A program made the translations under genes and the position numbers. From Thermoplasmata archaeon (GTDB lineage: Archaea; Thermoplasmatota; Thermoplasmata; Lutacidiplasmatales; UBA184), in assembly GCA_030041175.1 (NCBI GenBank), contig JASHOK010000040.1, positions 1 to 50,823 on the forward strand: a stretch of 50,823 bases of DNA. Direction: 5' to 3'. Shown in pieces: positions 14,444-23,544 of the stretch; the first letter of the stretch is position 1; every line of letters starts with the position of its first letter. The notes beneath the pieces were generated by a model. That model had not been told where the DNA came from. It saw only the letters and a program-made list of their open reading frames with translations, and searched no databases.

Positions 14444-17065
14444 ATGGTCGAGAGCCCGGCGACGACGCCGATGATGGAACAGTACGAAGCGGTTCGAGCC
14501 CGATACCCGGGCCATCTCGTCCTCTTCCGGGTCGGCGACTTTTTCGAGACGTACGGAGAGGATGCCCGGCTCCTCTCCCGGGAGCTGGAGCTGGTGCTCA
14601 CGGCCCGTGCCCCCGACAGCCGGGGAGAACGGATCCCGATGGCCGGCGTCCCGCACCACGCGGTCGAGAGCTACCTCGGTCGGCTCGTGCGGAAAGGGTA
14701 CAAGGTCGCGCTCTGCGACCAGGTCGAGGACGCCCGACTGGCGAAGGGCCTCGTCCGCCGGGAGGTGACCCGTGTCGTTACGCCGGGAACCGTCCTGGAC
14801 GAGCGGATCCTTCCGGGGCCGGATCACAATTTCCTCGCCGCGGTCTACCGGTCCCAGAGAGGTCCGGGGGCCTTCGCCGCCGTCGACATCACGACGGGCG
14901 AGCTGTTCAGTGGCCCGACCCCGGCCGCGGGTCTCGAAGGCTACGCCGAGGCGCTGACGCCGTTCGATCCTCGGGAGATTCTCGTAAGGTCGGAGGACCA
15001 AACGGACGAGCTCGAGCGCTGCCTCCGGAGAGAGTATCCCCGGGCCCGCATCGAAGCGGTCGCCGCGGGCGGGACATCCCCGGACCTTCCTCCCCCCTTC
15101 CAGGCCGAGGGAGCCACCGAGGCGGAGACCGCCGCCCGGCGTGCGCTGGCAATCTACCTCCAGGCGACCCAGCCCAAGGTCGTTCCCTTCATCGAATCGG
15201 TTTCGCTGGGAGGACCGACCGCCCGCCTTCGGCTCGACTCGAAGAGTCTGCGACATCTCGAGATCTCCCAGCCGATGGACCCCGATTCTCCCGGCACGCC
15301 GACGCTCCTGGACGTGCTCGACGAGACGGTGACGGCCTCCGGCCGCCGGACCTTGGCCTTCTGGCTACGGAACCCTCTGGCGGACGTCGCGGCGATCCAA
15401 CGCCGACACGACGCGGTCGAAGCGCTGCGCACGCGCGGCGCCTGGCTTTCGGTCCTGCGAGAGGAGCTGCGACGGGTTCCCGACCTCGCCCGGATCGGCG
15501 CCCGAGTTGCCGGTCGTCGGGTCCGGCCCCCGGACCTGCTCGGTCTCGCGCAGGGTCTCCGCGCCGCGGCACGCGTACGGGACGGACTCCGTCAGGGCAC
15601 TCTGCCGCCCGGCCTCGACCCCGGCGACGAAGAGCTCCGGCAGTTGATCCCGGTGGCCGAGCGGTTGGAGGCGGCGTTCCGAGACCCCGCTCCGTCCTCG
15701 CCGGACGCCGGCGCCCTGTTTCGACCGGGAGCCGACGCGGAGGTGGACCGATGGTCCGAGGCCGAAGCCGCGGGCCTCTCCGACCTCGAATGCCTGGAGC
15801 GCCGGGAACGCGAGACCTCCGGCCTCCGCTCGGTGCACGTCGGCTACAACCAGGTGTTCGGCTACTACCTGGAGGTTCCCCGATCCCAGACTCGATTGGT
15901 TCCTCCGCACTTCGAGCGCCGTCAAACCCTCGCCGCAGTGGAGCGGTACACGTCTCCGGAGCTCCGGACGATCGAGGAGCGGATCCTCTCGGCGCGCGAC
16001 GCCCTACGGGCCCGGGAGTCCGAGGTCTGGGAACGCTGGCTCTCGGAGCTCGAATCCGTCGTTCCATTGCTCTACCGGCTGGGCCGTCGGCTCGGAGAGC
16101 TGGACGTCCTGGGCACGTTCGCCGCACTTGCGCAGGAACGGGGCTATGTCCGGCCCGTGATCGACGAGAGCCGGGTGCTCCAGATCCGGGAGGGTCGGCA
16201 TCCGATCCTGGACCATCAGCTGGGGAAGGACTTCGTTCCGAACGACACCGACCTCGAGGCGACGGAGGGCCGACTCCTCTTGCTGACCGGACCCAACATG
16301 TCCGGCAAGTCGACGTACATGCGTCAGATCGGACTGCTGGTCGTGATGGCGCAGGTCGGGTCCTACGTGCCGGCCCGCTTCGCGCGGATCGGTCGGGTCA
16401 GCGCCCTGTTCACCCGGATGGGCTTCACCGACGCGATCGGCCGTGGGAAATCCAGTTTCCTGGTCGAGATGACCGAGGTGGCAGAAATCCTCCGGGAGGC
16501 CGACGACCGAAGCCTGGTCCTCCTGGATGAGGTCGGCCGTGGCACGAGCACGTTCGACGGCCTCGCGCTAGCCTGGGCTACGCTCGAGTACCTGCACAAC
16601 CGGATCCGGTGCCGGACCGTGGTGGCGACGCACTTCCACCAGCTCACGGCCCTGGTCGAAGGGCTGCCCGCGGCCCGGAATGCCCACCTCGCCGTGGCCG
16701 AGAAGGACCGGGAGATCACGTTCCTTCGGACCGTCGTACCCGGCAGCACCGACCGGAGCCTCGGGCTGCATGTGGCGCGCGTGGCCGGCGTCCCTCCCGA
16801 GGTCCTCACGGAGTCGGAGCGCCTGCTGAAGCATCTCGAGGCCGAAGGGATCGCGCTGCCGTCCTCGCGTCGCTCCCCGAAGGCCCGGTCTTCCCGGTAC
16901 ACCCAGGCGATCCTCCTGCCGTCGCCCGAGACGCCCGACTCCGAGTTCGGGCGGGCGCTGGCTGCCCTCGATCTGGACACGATGAGTCCGCTGGATGCCC
17001 ATCGGTGGTTGGTCGAGTGGCGCCGGCGCCTCAGCGGTCGTCCGAACTCCGAGGCTCGGCATTGA
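14444..17065 (+). CDS. mutS: DNA mismatch repair protein MutS (bacterial MutS1 type)
   Basis: An 873-residue MutS1 that recognises base mismatches. The N-terminal mismatch-reading FxE motif is present as DFFETYG (about residue 35). The connector, lever and clamp regions follow, then the ATPase with GPNMSGKST (about 616), the DEVGRGTSTFDG Walker B region and a C-terminal dimerisation tail. ATG 14444 is chosen because the frame upstream would run into tRNA-Ser and adds no MutS sequence. MutL overlaps its stop. MutS1/MutL pairs are patchy in archaea and usually regarded as bacterial imports; the position next to two tRNA genes would fit an insertion there, but that is inference. Confidence 0.95.
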   Translation: MVESPATTPMMEQYEAVRARYPGHLVLFRVGDFFETYGEDARLLSRELELVLTARAPDSRGERIPMAGVPHHAVESYLGRLVRKGYKVALCDQVEDARLAKGLVRREVTRVVTPGTVLDERILPGPDHNFLAAVYRSQRGPGAFAAVDITTGELFSGPTPAAGLEGYAEALTPFDPREILVRSEDQTDELERCLRREYPRARIEAVAAGGTSPDLPPPFQAEGATEAETAARRALAIYLQATQPKVVPFIESVSLGGPTARLRLDSKSLRHLEISQPMDPDSPGTPTLLDVLDETVTASGRRTLAFWLRNPLADVAAIQRRHDAVEALRTRGAWLSVLREELRRVPDLARIGARVAGRRVRPPDLLGLAQGLRAAARVRDGLRQGTLPPGLDPGDEELRQLIPVAERLEAAFRDPAPSSPDAGALFRPGADAEVDRWSEAEAAGLSDLECLERRERETSGLRSVHVGYNQVFGYYLEVPRSQTRLVPPHFERRQTLAAVERYTSPELRTIEERILSARDALRARESEVWERWLSELESVVPLLYRLGRRLGELDVLGTFAALAQERGYVRPVIDESRVLQIREGRHPILDHQLGKDFVPNDTDLEATEGRLLLLTGPNMSGKSTYMRQIGLLVVMAQVGSYVPARFARIGRVSALFTRMGFTDAIGRGKSSFLVEMTEVAEILREADDRSLVLLDEVGRGTSTFDGLALAWATLEYLHNRIRCRTVVATHFHQLTALVEGLPAARNAHLAVAEKDREITFLRTVVPGSTDRSLGLHVARVAGVPPEVLTESERLLKHLEAEGIALPSSRRSPKARSSRYTQAILLPSPETPDSEFGRALAALDLDTMSPLDAHRWLVEWRRRLSGRPNSEARH

Positions 17066-18804
17066 GGTCGCGGTCCCGCGCACGCCCGCCGATCCGTCGC
17101 CTGCCGACGGCGACCGTCGAAAAGATCGCGGCGGGGGAGGTCGTGGAGGGTCCGGCTTCGGTGGTGAAGGAGCTGGTCGAGAACTCCATCGACGCGGGCG
17201 CGACGGAGGTCGAGGTCCTCCTCGAAGGGGGTGGCTCGGACCGCATCGTCGTGGCGGACGATGGCGACGGAATCCTGCCGGCCGAGCTCGACCTCGCGGT
17301 CCAGCGGCACGCGACGAGCAAGCTCACGGACCCGGACGATCTCGCCCAGGTCTCGAGTCTCGGCTTTCGGGGAGAGGCCCTGGCCGCCATCGCCCAGGTC
17401 TCCAAGCTTCGGCTGGTGTCGAGGCCTCCCGAGGCGTCCAGCGCGGCGGGCATCACGGTGGAAGGAGGTCGGGTCGGGGCTCGATTCGAGGCGGCGCGAG
17501 CGGTCGGCACTACGGTCGACGTTCAGGACCTGTTCTACAACACGCCCGCTCGGCGGAAATTCCTTCGGACGCCCGCCGCCGAGCAGGTCGAAGTGCTCGC
17601 GACGCTCGAGCGGATCTACCTGGCCCATCCGGACCTCGCCGTCCGGGTCCGGTCCGGAACGGCCGAGATCGGGCGATACCCGCGAGCGGCCAAGCTGGAA
17701 GAAGCGGCGACCTGGGTCTTCGGACCCGAGTTCGTGTCGGCCCAGTTCTCGGTCCGCTCGCCGGGGACATCGCCCGTCGGCTTCCACGGAGTGCTGGCCC
17801 GGCCGACCGTATCGCGGGGAACCTCCGTGGGCATCCAACTCTCGGTGAACGGGCGGGCGATCGTCTCGCGTACGCTATCCCAGGCCGTTCGGGCGGCCTA
17901 TCAGGACTATCTGCCCCGGACCCGCTTCCCGGTCGGGGCGATTCGGCTGACCCTCGACCCGAGCCGGGTCGACGTCAACGTTCATCCCACGAAGCGCGAA
18001 GTGCGGATCCAGGGCGAGCGAGACCTCGCCGACGCCCTGCGGCGGTCCGTCCGCGCCGCCCTTGTGGGCGGCACGCAGGTCGCTGACCTGCCGGCTCCCC
18101 GTCGGTCCGGCACAGCGGCCGTTCCGGAGAAGCCGCGAACGGTGGCACCACTCCCCGCGCTGCGGGGCCAGCAGCAGCGCCTCGAGGAGCCGCCGCCGGC
18201 ACCGCGGATTGCGGGCACCGGTCGGCATCCGGCCGTCACGCTGCTCGGCGCTCTCTTTCGGCTGTACTGGGTCGCCGAGTCCGATGGGGACCTGGTCTTG
18301 ATCGACCAGCATGCCGCCAGCGAACGCGTACTCTACGATGAGCTCCGGCTCACGGGCCGATTGGCCCGGCAGGAGCTCATGGATCCGGTGCGTCTGCCGT
18401 TGACCGCCCGGCAGCGGACCGCCCTGGAGGCAAATCGGGAGCTGCTCCGGTCGGCCGGCTTTGTCATCGAGCCGTTCGGCGGCGACCAGGTTCGGGTCCG
18501 GAGCGTGCCCTCGTACCGTGGACGACGGGCCGAGGCCCGGTCGCTGCCGCCCCTCCTGGACGAGCTCGCCGATGGAGGACGACCGACGGTGCCGGAGGGC
18601 CTGGCGGAGCGCGTGGCCGCCTCCGTGGCCTGCCATGCCGCCGTGCGCGCCGGAGATGAGATCACGGCCGAGGAACTCGGTCGGGTCCTGGAGGCGCTCT
18701 ACCGGACGGAGGCGCCGGCCTATGCCTGTCCCCACGGCCGTCCGGTCATCGTCCGACTGCCGCGGAGCCGCCTCGACGGCTGGTTCCTCCGGCGCGGTGC
18801 CTAG
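17062..18804 (+). CDS. mutL: DNA mismatch repair protein MutL
   Basis: A 580-residue MutL. The GHKL ATPase motifs are visible: VVKELVENSIDAGA, VADDGDGI and LGFRGEALAAI, all in the first 110 residues. The C-terminal dimerisation/nuclease domain carries the metal-site motifs DQHA (415-418), ACHAAVRAGD and CPHGRP. In the nuclease motif DQHA(X)2E(X)4E the final acidic position is Asp426, followed by Glu427, instead of the expected Glu. TTG 17062 overlaps the MutS stop as TTGA, giving a normal start just before IRRLP. The stop overlaps the convergent glycosyltransferase by 4 nt. Confidence 0.94.
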   Translation: MRSRSRARPPIRRLPTATVEKIAAGEVVEGPASVVKELVENSIDAGATEVEVLLEGGGSDRIVVADDGDGILPAELDLAVQRHATSKLTDPDDLAQVSSLGFRGEALAAIAQVSKLRLVSRPPEASSAAGITVEGGRVGARFEAARAVGTTVDVQDLFYNTPARRKFLRTPAAEQVEVLATLERIYLAHPDLAVRVRSGTAEIGRYPRAAKLEEAATWVFGPEFVSAQFSVRSPGTSPVGFHGVLARPTVSRGTSVGIQLSVNGRAIVSRTLSQAVRAAYQDYLPRTRFPVGAIRLTLDPSRVDVNVHPTKREVRIQGERDLADALRRSVRAALVGGTQVADLPAPRRSGTAAVPEKPRTVAPLPALRGQQQRLEEPPPAPRIAGTGRHPAVTLLGALFRLYWVAESDGDLVLIDQHAASERVLYDELRLTGRLARQELMDPVRLPLTARQRTALEANRELLRSAGFVIEPFGGDQVRVRSVPSYRGRRAEARSLPPLLDELADGGRPTVPEGLAERVAASVACHAAVRAGDEITAEELGRVLEALYRTEAPAYACPHGRPVIVRLPRSRLDGWFLRRGA

Positions 18805-19946
18805 GCGGACAGCCGCGCCGCGAGTCCCTGTTCGACGGCTTCGGCGTTCCGGGCGCCGCTAAACTGCTCCGCATAGGCGCGGCCCGCGTCGCCGATCCGG
18901 CGCCGGAGCCCAGGGTCGGCAAACAGCTCGGCGAACTCGGCGGCATAGTCCGCGGGATCGTCGGAGGCGACGGCCCGGAACTGTCTCTTCGGTTCCGCCC
19001 CTTCCAGCTGGACGCGGGCCGAGACCAGCGCCGGTACGCCGTAGCGCATCGCCTCCGTCACCGCATAGGCTGGGCCGGCCTCTTGACTCGGGAACAGGAA
19101 GAGGTCGGCGGCAGAGAGGGCCTGGGCCTTGGTCGCCTCGTCGCAGACCCCGAGGGGGAGGACGCCGGGGTCGGCCTTGGGGGAGCTGCCGACGACAAGG
19201 AACCGCGCCCCCGGAAAGAACACGCGAGAGCGTCGGAAGGCGTCGAGCGCGATCGACAGGCCCTGGGTCTCGGGCCGGTGCCCAATGAACGCCGCGACCG
19301 GAACGTCCTGCGGGATCCGAAGCGCCAGCCGGGCGGCGGCTCGGGGCGAGGTGAGATCCGGGTCCGGCAGTGTGGGCAGCAGCAGTCGCACTCTCCCGGT
19401 CGGCAGATGGTGGAGTTGCGCGAGGCGGTCCCGGGTCGCGGAACTGCTGGCCCACACGACGGCGGCGCGCCCCAGAGCCTCGGTCTCGAGCCGTCGCAGC
19501 GTTCGCTGGTCCATCCATCCACCCAGCCGGTCCAGGAAACCGGTGGCGCCTCCGTTAGAGCCGGGACCCAGCCGGTCGGTCGGCACCGAGCTGAGATACA
19601 ATGCCAGCGCGGGCCCGCGGCCCCGGGGTGGCGCGCGAAGGGCCACGGCCCGGTCATCGACGCCGAGAACCACGTCGGTGTCCGGTTCCAGGCAATCGGC
19701 GGCCGCTCGGGCGACCTCCACCGCCTGAGGCACGGGCCGGCGCTTGGAGGTGACCACCGGCACCGGGATCCCCGGGACACCGCGGTAGGGTGGAGGCGGT
19801 GTCGGCGTGGCGGTGGGATACAGGACGCGGACGCGGTGCTGGCGTCCCGCGAGGCCCGCCGCCAACTCCCAGATCGCGCGGTCGACCCCCGGACTGGTCG
19901 GTTCGGGCGGCGGCCCGGCGAGAATATCGATCCGCCAGGAAGACAC
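18801..19946 (-). CDS. Glycosyltransferase, GT4 (GT-B) family
   Basis: A 381-residue GT-B-fold glycosyltransferase. The N-terminal acceptor half begins with a glycine/proline-rich loop after the first strand. The C-terminal donor half shows the GT4 pattern: AAFIGHRPETQGLSIALDAF, then DLFLFPSQEAGPAYAVTEAMRYGVPALVS, where E-x7-E binds the nucleotide sugar. No transmembrane helix is evident. GTG 19946 lies 11 nt after the phosphodiesterase-type gene, so the two form one transcription unit. Together they suggest glycolipid or surface polysaccharide work; the sugar cannot be told. Confidence 0.85.
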   Translation of the reverse strand: MSSWRIDILAGPPPEPTSPGVDRAIWELAAGLAGRQHRVRVLYPTATPTPPPPYRGVPGIPVPVVTSKRRPVPQAVEVARAAADCLEPDTDVVLGVDDRAVALRAPPRGRGPALALYLSSVPTDRLGPGSNGGATGFLDRLGGWMDQRTLRRLETEALGRAAVVWASSSATRDRLAQLHHLPTGRVRLLLPTLPDPDLTSPRAAARLALRIPQDVPVAAFIGHRPETQGLSIALDAFRRSRVFFPGARFLVVGSSPKADPGVLPLGVCDEATKAQALSAADLFLFPSQEAGPAYAVTEAMRYGVPALVSARVQLEGAEPKRQFRAVASDDPADYAAEFAELFADPGLRRRIGDAGRAYAEQFSGARNAEAVEQGLAARLSA

Positions 19947-19957
19947 CCGGGATCCCC

Positions 19958-21547
19958 CTACGTGGCGGAGGTCCCGAGCCAGCTTCCAAACGAGCGTCCA
20001 GCCATGGTCGGCGCGAGCGGTGCGCCCATCCCCTCGAGCACAGTCGGGGCGACGTCGAGGAGGGAGAACGGACCGACCCTCGCTCCGTGGCTGGACCCGT
20101 TGCCGGCGCCGATCAGGATCCCGTCCATGCGGTGCACGCCCGAGCCGTAGAAGAACCCGGGGCGTCGGGAGAGGAGAGGGTCCGGATAGCTAAAGTCCAT
20201 TCGGAGGTCGGTTTCCATGCCGTTGATCCGCAGCAGGAGGCTGGGTCCGCCCGCCGGCCGCACTTCCCGGTACAGTTCCTGCGGGTCCAGGACCTCGATG
20301 CGCGCCTCCGGGTAGCGCTCGAGTCGCCGCCGGATCTCGGCGAGCACCTCCCGCTGCTGGGCCGGCGTCCGGTCCTTCCGATACGGGTTGAGATAGATCC
20401 CCTCCGGCACCGGGAAAGAGTAGGCCTCGGTGCGGGTCCAGTCGATCTTCGCGGCCATCGCCTCGAAGGTCGCATCGCCTCCGATCCAGCGGTCCACATG
20501 CGCTTCGCCCTCGCCGGCCCGGAGCCGGTCCGCTACGGCGCCCACCAGTCGACGGGCCGGGCCGAAGCGATCAGAGGCGAGCAGGAACCGGGACAGGACC
20601 CGGCGACGCCGGGGTTCGGCGTGCGGCAGCAGGCGGAGGAACCCCTCCGCCTCCAGCCAGCGGTTCGTGAAGAACTCGGCGCCGGCGGCGCCGTGGCCAT
20701 GGTCGCTGATGATGAGCGTCACGGCCGGCTCTCCCTGCGCCCGGAACGCGTGGTCGATGCGGGCGCAGGCCCGGTCCACGGAGCGCCAGAAATCCAGGAG
20801 GTCGCGCGGCATCTGGGAGGGGCCGCCGGCACATTCCGTCCAGTGCTGGTGTTCCACCCGGTCCGTCTCCCGGAAGAGCACGAACAGGAAGTCCGGTCGA
20901 TACGCGTCCTGCAGATACTCCGCAGCGGCCGCACGTTGGAGGACGCCCTGGGTGGCCAGGGAGATCCAGTCGTGCCGGCTCGATTCGTGATAGGGAGGCA
21001 GCTCGGCGACCAGCGGCTCGCCGAGGCCCTGCTCGAGTCGGGACCGAACATCCGCGGGGTAGCTGGTCGGGTTGGCGCCGAACATCCCCGGGATGAGGTA
21101 GCCGTTGATCGGGTAGGCGGTCCGCACCGGGAAGTTCAGCACGCCGACGCGGTGCCCCTGCCGCGACAGCCGGTCCCAGACGGCTTCGGCCGGCCGGTAG
21201 CCCTGGACGAGACGGCTCTTCCCGGGTCCGACGTCCGGCTCGGTGAAGCCATAGATCCCGAGGGTGCCCGGGTCCAGTCCGGTGGCGAAACTGTACCAGG
21301 CCGGGATCGTCTTCGAGGGGTAGACCGAGATGAGCGGGCCGGAGACGCCCCGCTGGATCAACGAGCGAAGAAAGGGAAGCTCCCCGGCCTGCAACAGGGG
21401 GTCCAACAGGCGGAAGGTGCCGCCGTCGAGGCCGATCACCAGGAACCGATGTTTCGAGGACGTGGTTCCACCTTTACCCTTCCATACTATAACGGATAGT
21501 CGGTCGAAAAGGCCGGGCTTCTTAAGGCCGTGTCCAAAGCGGCGCAC
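19958..21547 (-). CDS. Alkaline-phosphatase-superfamily hydrolase (type I phosphodiesterase/nucleotide pyrophosphatase-like)
   Basis: A protein of up to 529 residues. Metal-site signatures are VIGLDGGTF near the N-terminus, the nucleophile region PSKTIPAWYSFATG followed by GIYGF, and a later SDHGHG. These place it with type I phosphodiesterase/AP superfamily enzymes common beside archaeal glycosyltransferases. It has no signal peptide and so probably acts in the cytoplasm. The start is uncertain: GTG 21547 adds about 33 residues before the conserved core. A TATA-like ttatagta lies inside that extension (about 21485-21492), so a shorter protein from an internal GTG is possible. Confidence 0.75.
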   Translation of the reverse strand: MRRFGHGLKKPGLFDRLSVIVWKGKGGTTSSKHRFLVIGLDGGTFRLLDPLLQAGELPFLRSLIQRGVSGPLISVYPSKTIPAWYSFATGLDPGTLGIYGFTEPDVGPGKSRLVQGYRPAEAVWDRLSRQGHRVGVLNFPVRTAYPINGYLIPGMFGANPTSYPADVRSRLEQGLGEPLVAELPPYHESSRHDWISLATQGVLQRAAAAEYLQDAYRPDFLFVLFRETDRVEHQHWTECAGGPSQMPRDLLDFWRSVDRACARIDHAFRAQGEPAVTLIISDHGHGAAGAEFFTNRWLEAEGFLRLLPHAEPRRRRVLSRFLLASDRFGPARRLVGAVADRLRAGEGEAHVDRWIGGDATFEAMAAKIDWTRTEAYSFPVPEGIYLNPYRKDRTPAQQREVLAEIRRRLERYPEARIEVLDPQELYREVRPAGGPSLLLRINGMETDLRMDFSYPDPLLSRRPGFFYGSGVHRMDGILIGAGNGSSHGARVGPFSLLDVAPTVLEGMGAPLAPTMAGRSFGSWLGTSAT

Positions 21548-21571
21548 CGCGACTTGGACCCGGAACGACTC

Positions 21572-23476
21572 CTACACCAATCGGACCGCGTCCAGGTTGA
21601 ACGGCACCCGGCTCTCCAGGTTGAACCGCTTGTGGAGACTGGAGGCCAGGTCCAGCGTCTTCGACTCCTCGCCATGGTTCAGGATGATCCGCTGGGGCCG
21701 GGGATCGAGACTCGCGACGTAGTTCATCAGCTGGACCCGATCCGAGTGACCCGAGAAGCCCTCGATCGTCGCGACTTCGAGGCGCACCGGGGTCGTGTAC
21801 TGTCGGCCGTTATCGAAGAGCTGGGCCTCGTTGAGGCCGCGCTGCAACCGGCGACCGAAGGTGCCGTCCGCCTGGTAACCCACGAAGACGATGCCGTGCT
21901 TTTCGTCGGCGGCCCAGGCGCGGAAGTACTCCATCACCGGCCCGCCGCTCATCATCCCCGAGGTCGCGAGCACGATGCATGGCTCCTTCTCGTCGAGGAT
22001 GCCCATCCGCATCTGGGACGAGTCGACCCGGTGGAAGATGTCGGACAGGAACGGGTTGTCGCCCTGCTGGAAGATCTGCGTTCTCAACTGGCTGTTGAGA
22101 TACTCGGGGTAGGCGGTGTGGATCGCGGTGGCCTCGAAGATCATCCCGTCGAGGTAGACCGGGACCCGAGGGATCCTGCCCTCGCGCATCCGTTCCTCCA
22201 GGACGAGCATGACCTCCTGAGAGCGGCCGACGGCGAAGACCGGCACGATGAGCTTCCCGTGGCGCTCCAGCACCTTGCTCACGAAACCGGCGAACTCGTC
22301 GGAGGCCTGCTGACGGCTCGGCTGGACGTCCCGGTAGCCCCCGTAGGTCGACTCGAGCACGAGCGTCTCGAGCCGCGGAAACCGATTGACCGCCGGATTG
22401 AACAGCCAGCTCCGTTCGAACTTGACGTCGCCCGAGTAGGCCAGGTTGTGATCGCCGTCGCCGATGTGGAAGTGACAGATCGAAGAGCCGAGGATGTGTC
22501 CCGCGTTGTGCAGCGTCAGCCGCAGGTCGGGCGTGATGTCGGTGGTCTCGCCCCACCGGAGCGGGATGGTCCGGGTGACCATGTCCCGGACGTGGGACGA
22601 ATCGTAGAGCTTCTGTCGCGCCTCCTGGCTCGTGACCTTGATCGCGTCGAGGAGCATCAGGGTCATCATATCCCGGGTCGGAGCCGTGGTGTAGATCGGG
22701 CCCTGGTATCCGTACTTCAGCAACACGGGCACCAGGCCACAGTGGTCGAGGTGCGAGTGCGTGATCACCACGGCGTCGAGCGAATCCAGCGGCAGGAGCT
22801 CCGGCGCGCTCAGAAAGGGGGTGCGATCCGACCCCGGGTCGATGCCGCAGTCGATGAGGACCTTCGAGTTCTGCGTCGAGAGCAGGGAGGCGCTCCGGCC
22901 CACCTCCCGATAGCCACCCAGCGAACTGCTCCGGGCCCAGATCTTCTCGTCCAGCCGGTCCCGAGAAATCCGGGTGCCGACCTTCTTCAGAAACGACCGG
23001 CGCTGGTCGAAGTGGTTCCGAAGGTGGACGCGGACCTCCTCGACGGTCTTCGAGGGGATGGGTGGGGTTCGGACGACGGTCGGAACCCAGCCGATCTTTC
23101 GCTTCAGTTCCGTGAGTACCGCTCCCTGGCGCCCGATGGCGGCACCGGGGTTCGCGGCCTCGATGCTGACTTCGCCGGTCTCGGGCTCGAAGAACAGGCC
23201 GGTGATCTCCGCCTCGGGTGGGATCAGTTCTCGGATGGCCGTCTCGGCCTCCTTCGGCTCCATCAGGGTCGCGGGGTCGGAACGCACCAGCACCCGCCGT
23301 CGGAGCCGCTGGGCGACCTGCCGAAGCAAGTCTCCTCCCGAGAGGAACGCGTCGAGCTGCTTCGTGTAGAGCACGATGTGCGGACCTTCGAGCTCGATGT
23401 CCGTGACCTCGATGGTCTCCGGCAAGACCTCCCGGAGGACCTCTTTCGTTTGTTCTAGTAAGCTATCGACACTCAT
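21572..23476 (-). CDS. fttA: aCPSF1/FttA: KH-domain beta-CASP ribonuclease and transcription termination factor
   Basis: A 634-residue archaeal CPSF1. The N-terminal KH-type RNA-binding part spans about 1-140 (with the GXXG-like AAIGRQGA). The metallo-beta-lactamase domain has THSHLDHCG (about residue 240), and the beta-CASP domain has NAGHILGSS, YSGDV, the LATSGMMSGGP region and GFSGHSD. In archaea this enzyme cleaves nascent RNA and ends transcription genome-wide. ATG 23476 follows psmB by 68 nt; the psmB-aCPSF1 pairing is recurrent in archaea. It matters here because several gene pairs in the window overlap tail to tail. Confidence 0.95.
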   Translation of the reverse strand: MSVDSLLEQTKEVLREVLPETIEVTDIELEGPHIVLYTKQLDAFLSGGDLLRQVAQRLRRRVLVRSDPATLMEPKEAETAIRELIPPEAEITGLFFEPETGEVSIEAANPGAAIGRQGAVLTELKRKIGWVPTVVRTPPIPSKTVEEVRVHLRNHFDQRRSFLKKVGTRISRDRLDEKIWARSSSLGGYREVGRSASLLSTQNSKVLIDCGIDPGSDRTPFLSAPELLPLDSLDAVVITHSHLDHCGLVPVLLKYGYQGPIYTTAPTRDMMTLMLLDAIKVTSQEARQKLYDSSHVRDMVTRTIPLRWGETTDITPDLRLTLHNAGHILGSSICHFHIGDGDHNLAYSGDVKFERSWLFNPAVNRFPRLETLVLESTYGGYRDVQPSRQQASDEFAGFVSKVLERHGKLIVPVFAVGRSQEVMLVLEERMREGRIPRVPVYLDGMIFEATAIHTAYPEYLNSQLRTQIFQQGDNPFLSDIFHRVDSSQMRMGILDEKEPCIVLATSGMMSGGPVMEYFRAWAADEKHGIVFVGYQADGTFGRRLQRGLNEAQLFDNGRQYTTPVRLEVATIEGFSGHSDRVQLMNYVASLDPRPQRIILNHGEESKTLDLASSLHKRFNLESRVPFNLDAVRLV

Positions 23477-23544
23477 ACGGTGACGGAAACGGTTCGGCGA
23501 AACGGGTTCACCGGCCCTCGGGTCCCCGGAGGACCCGTACGGCG

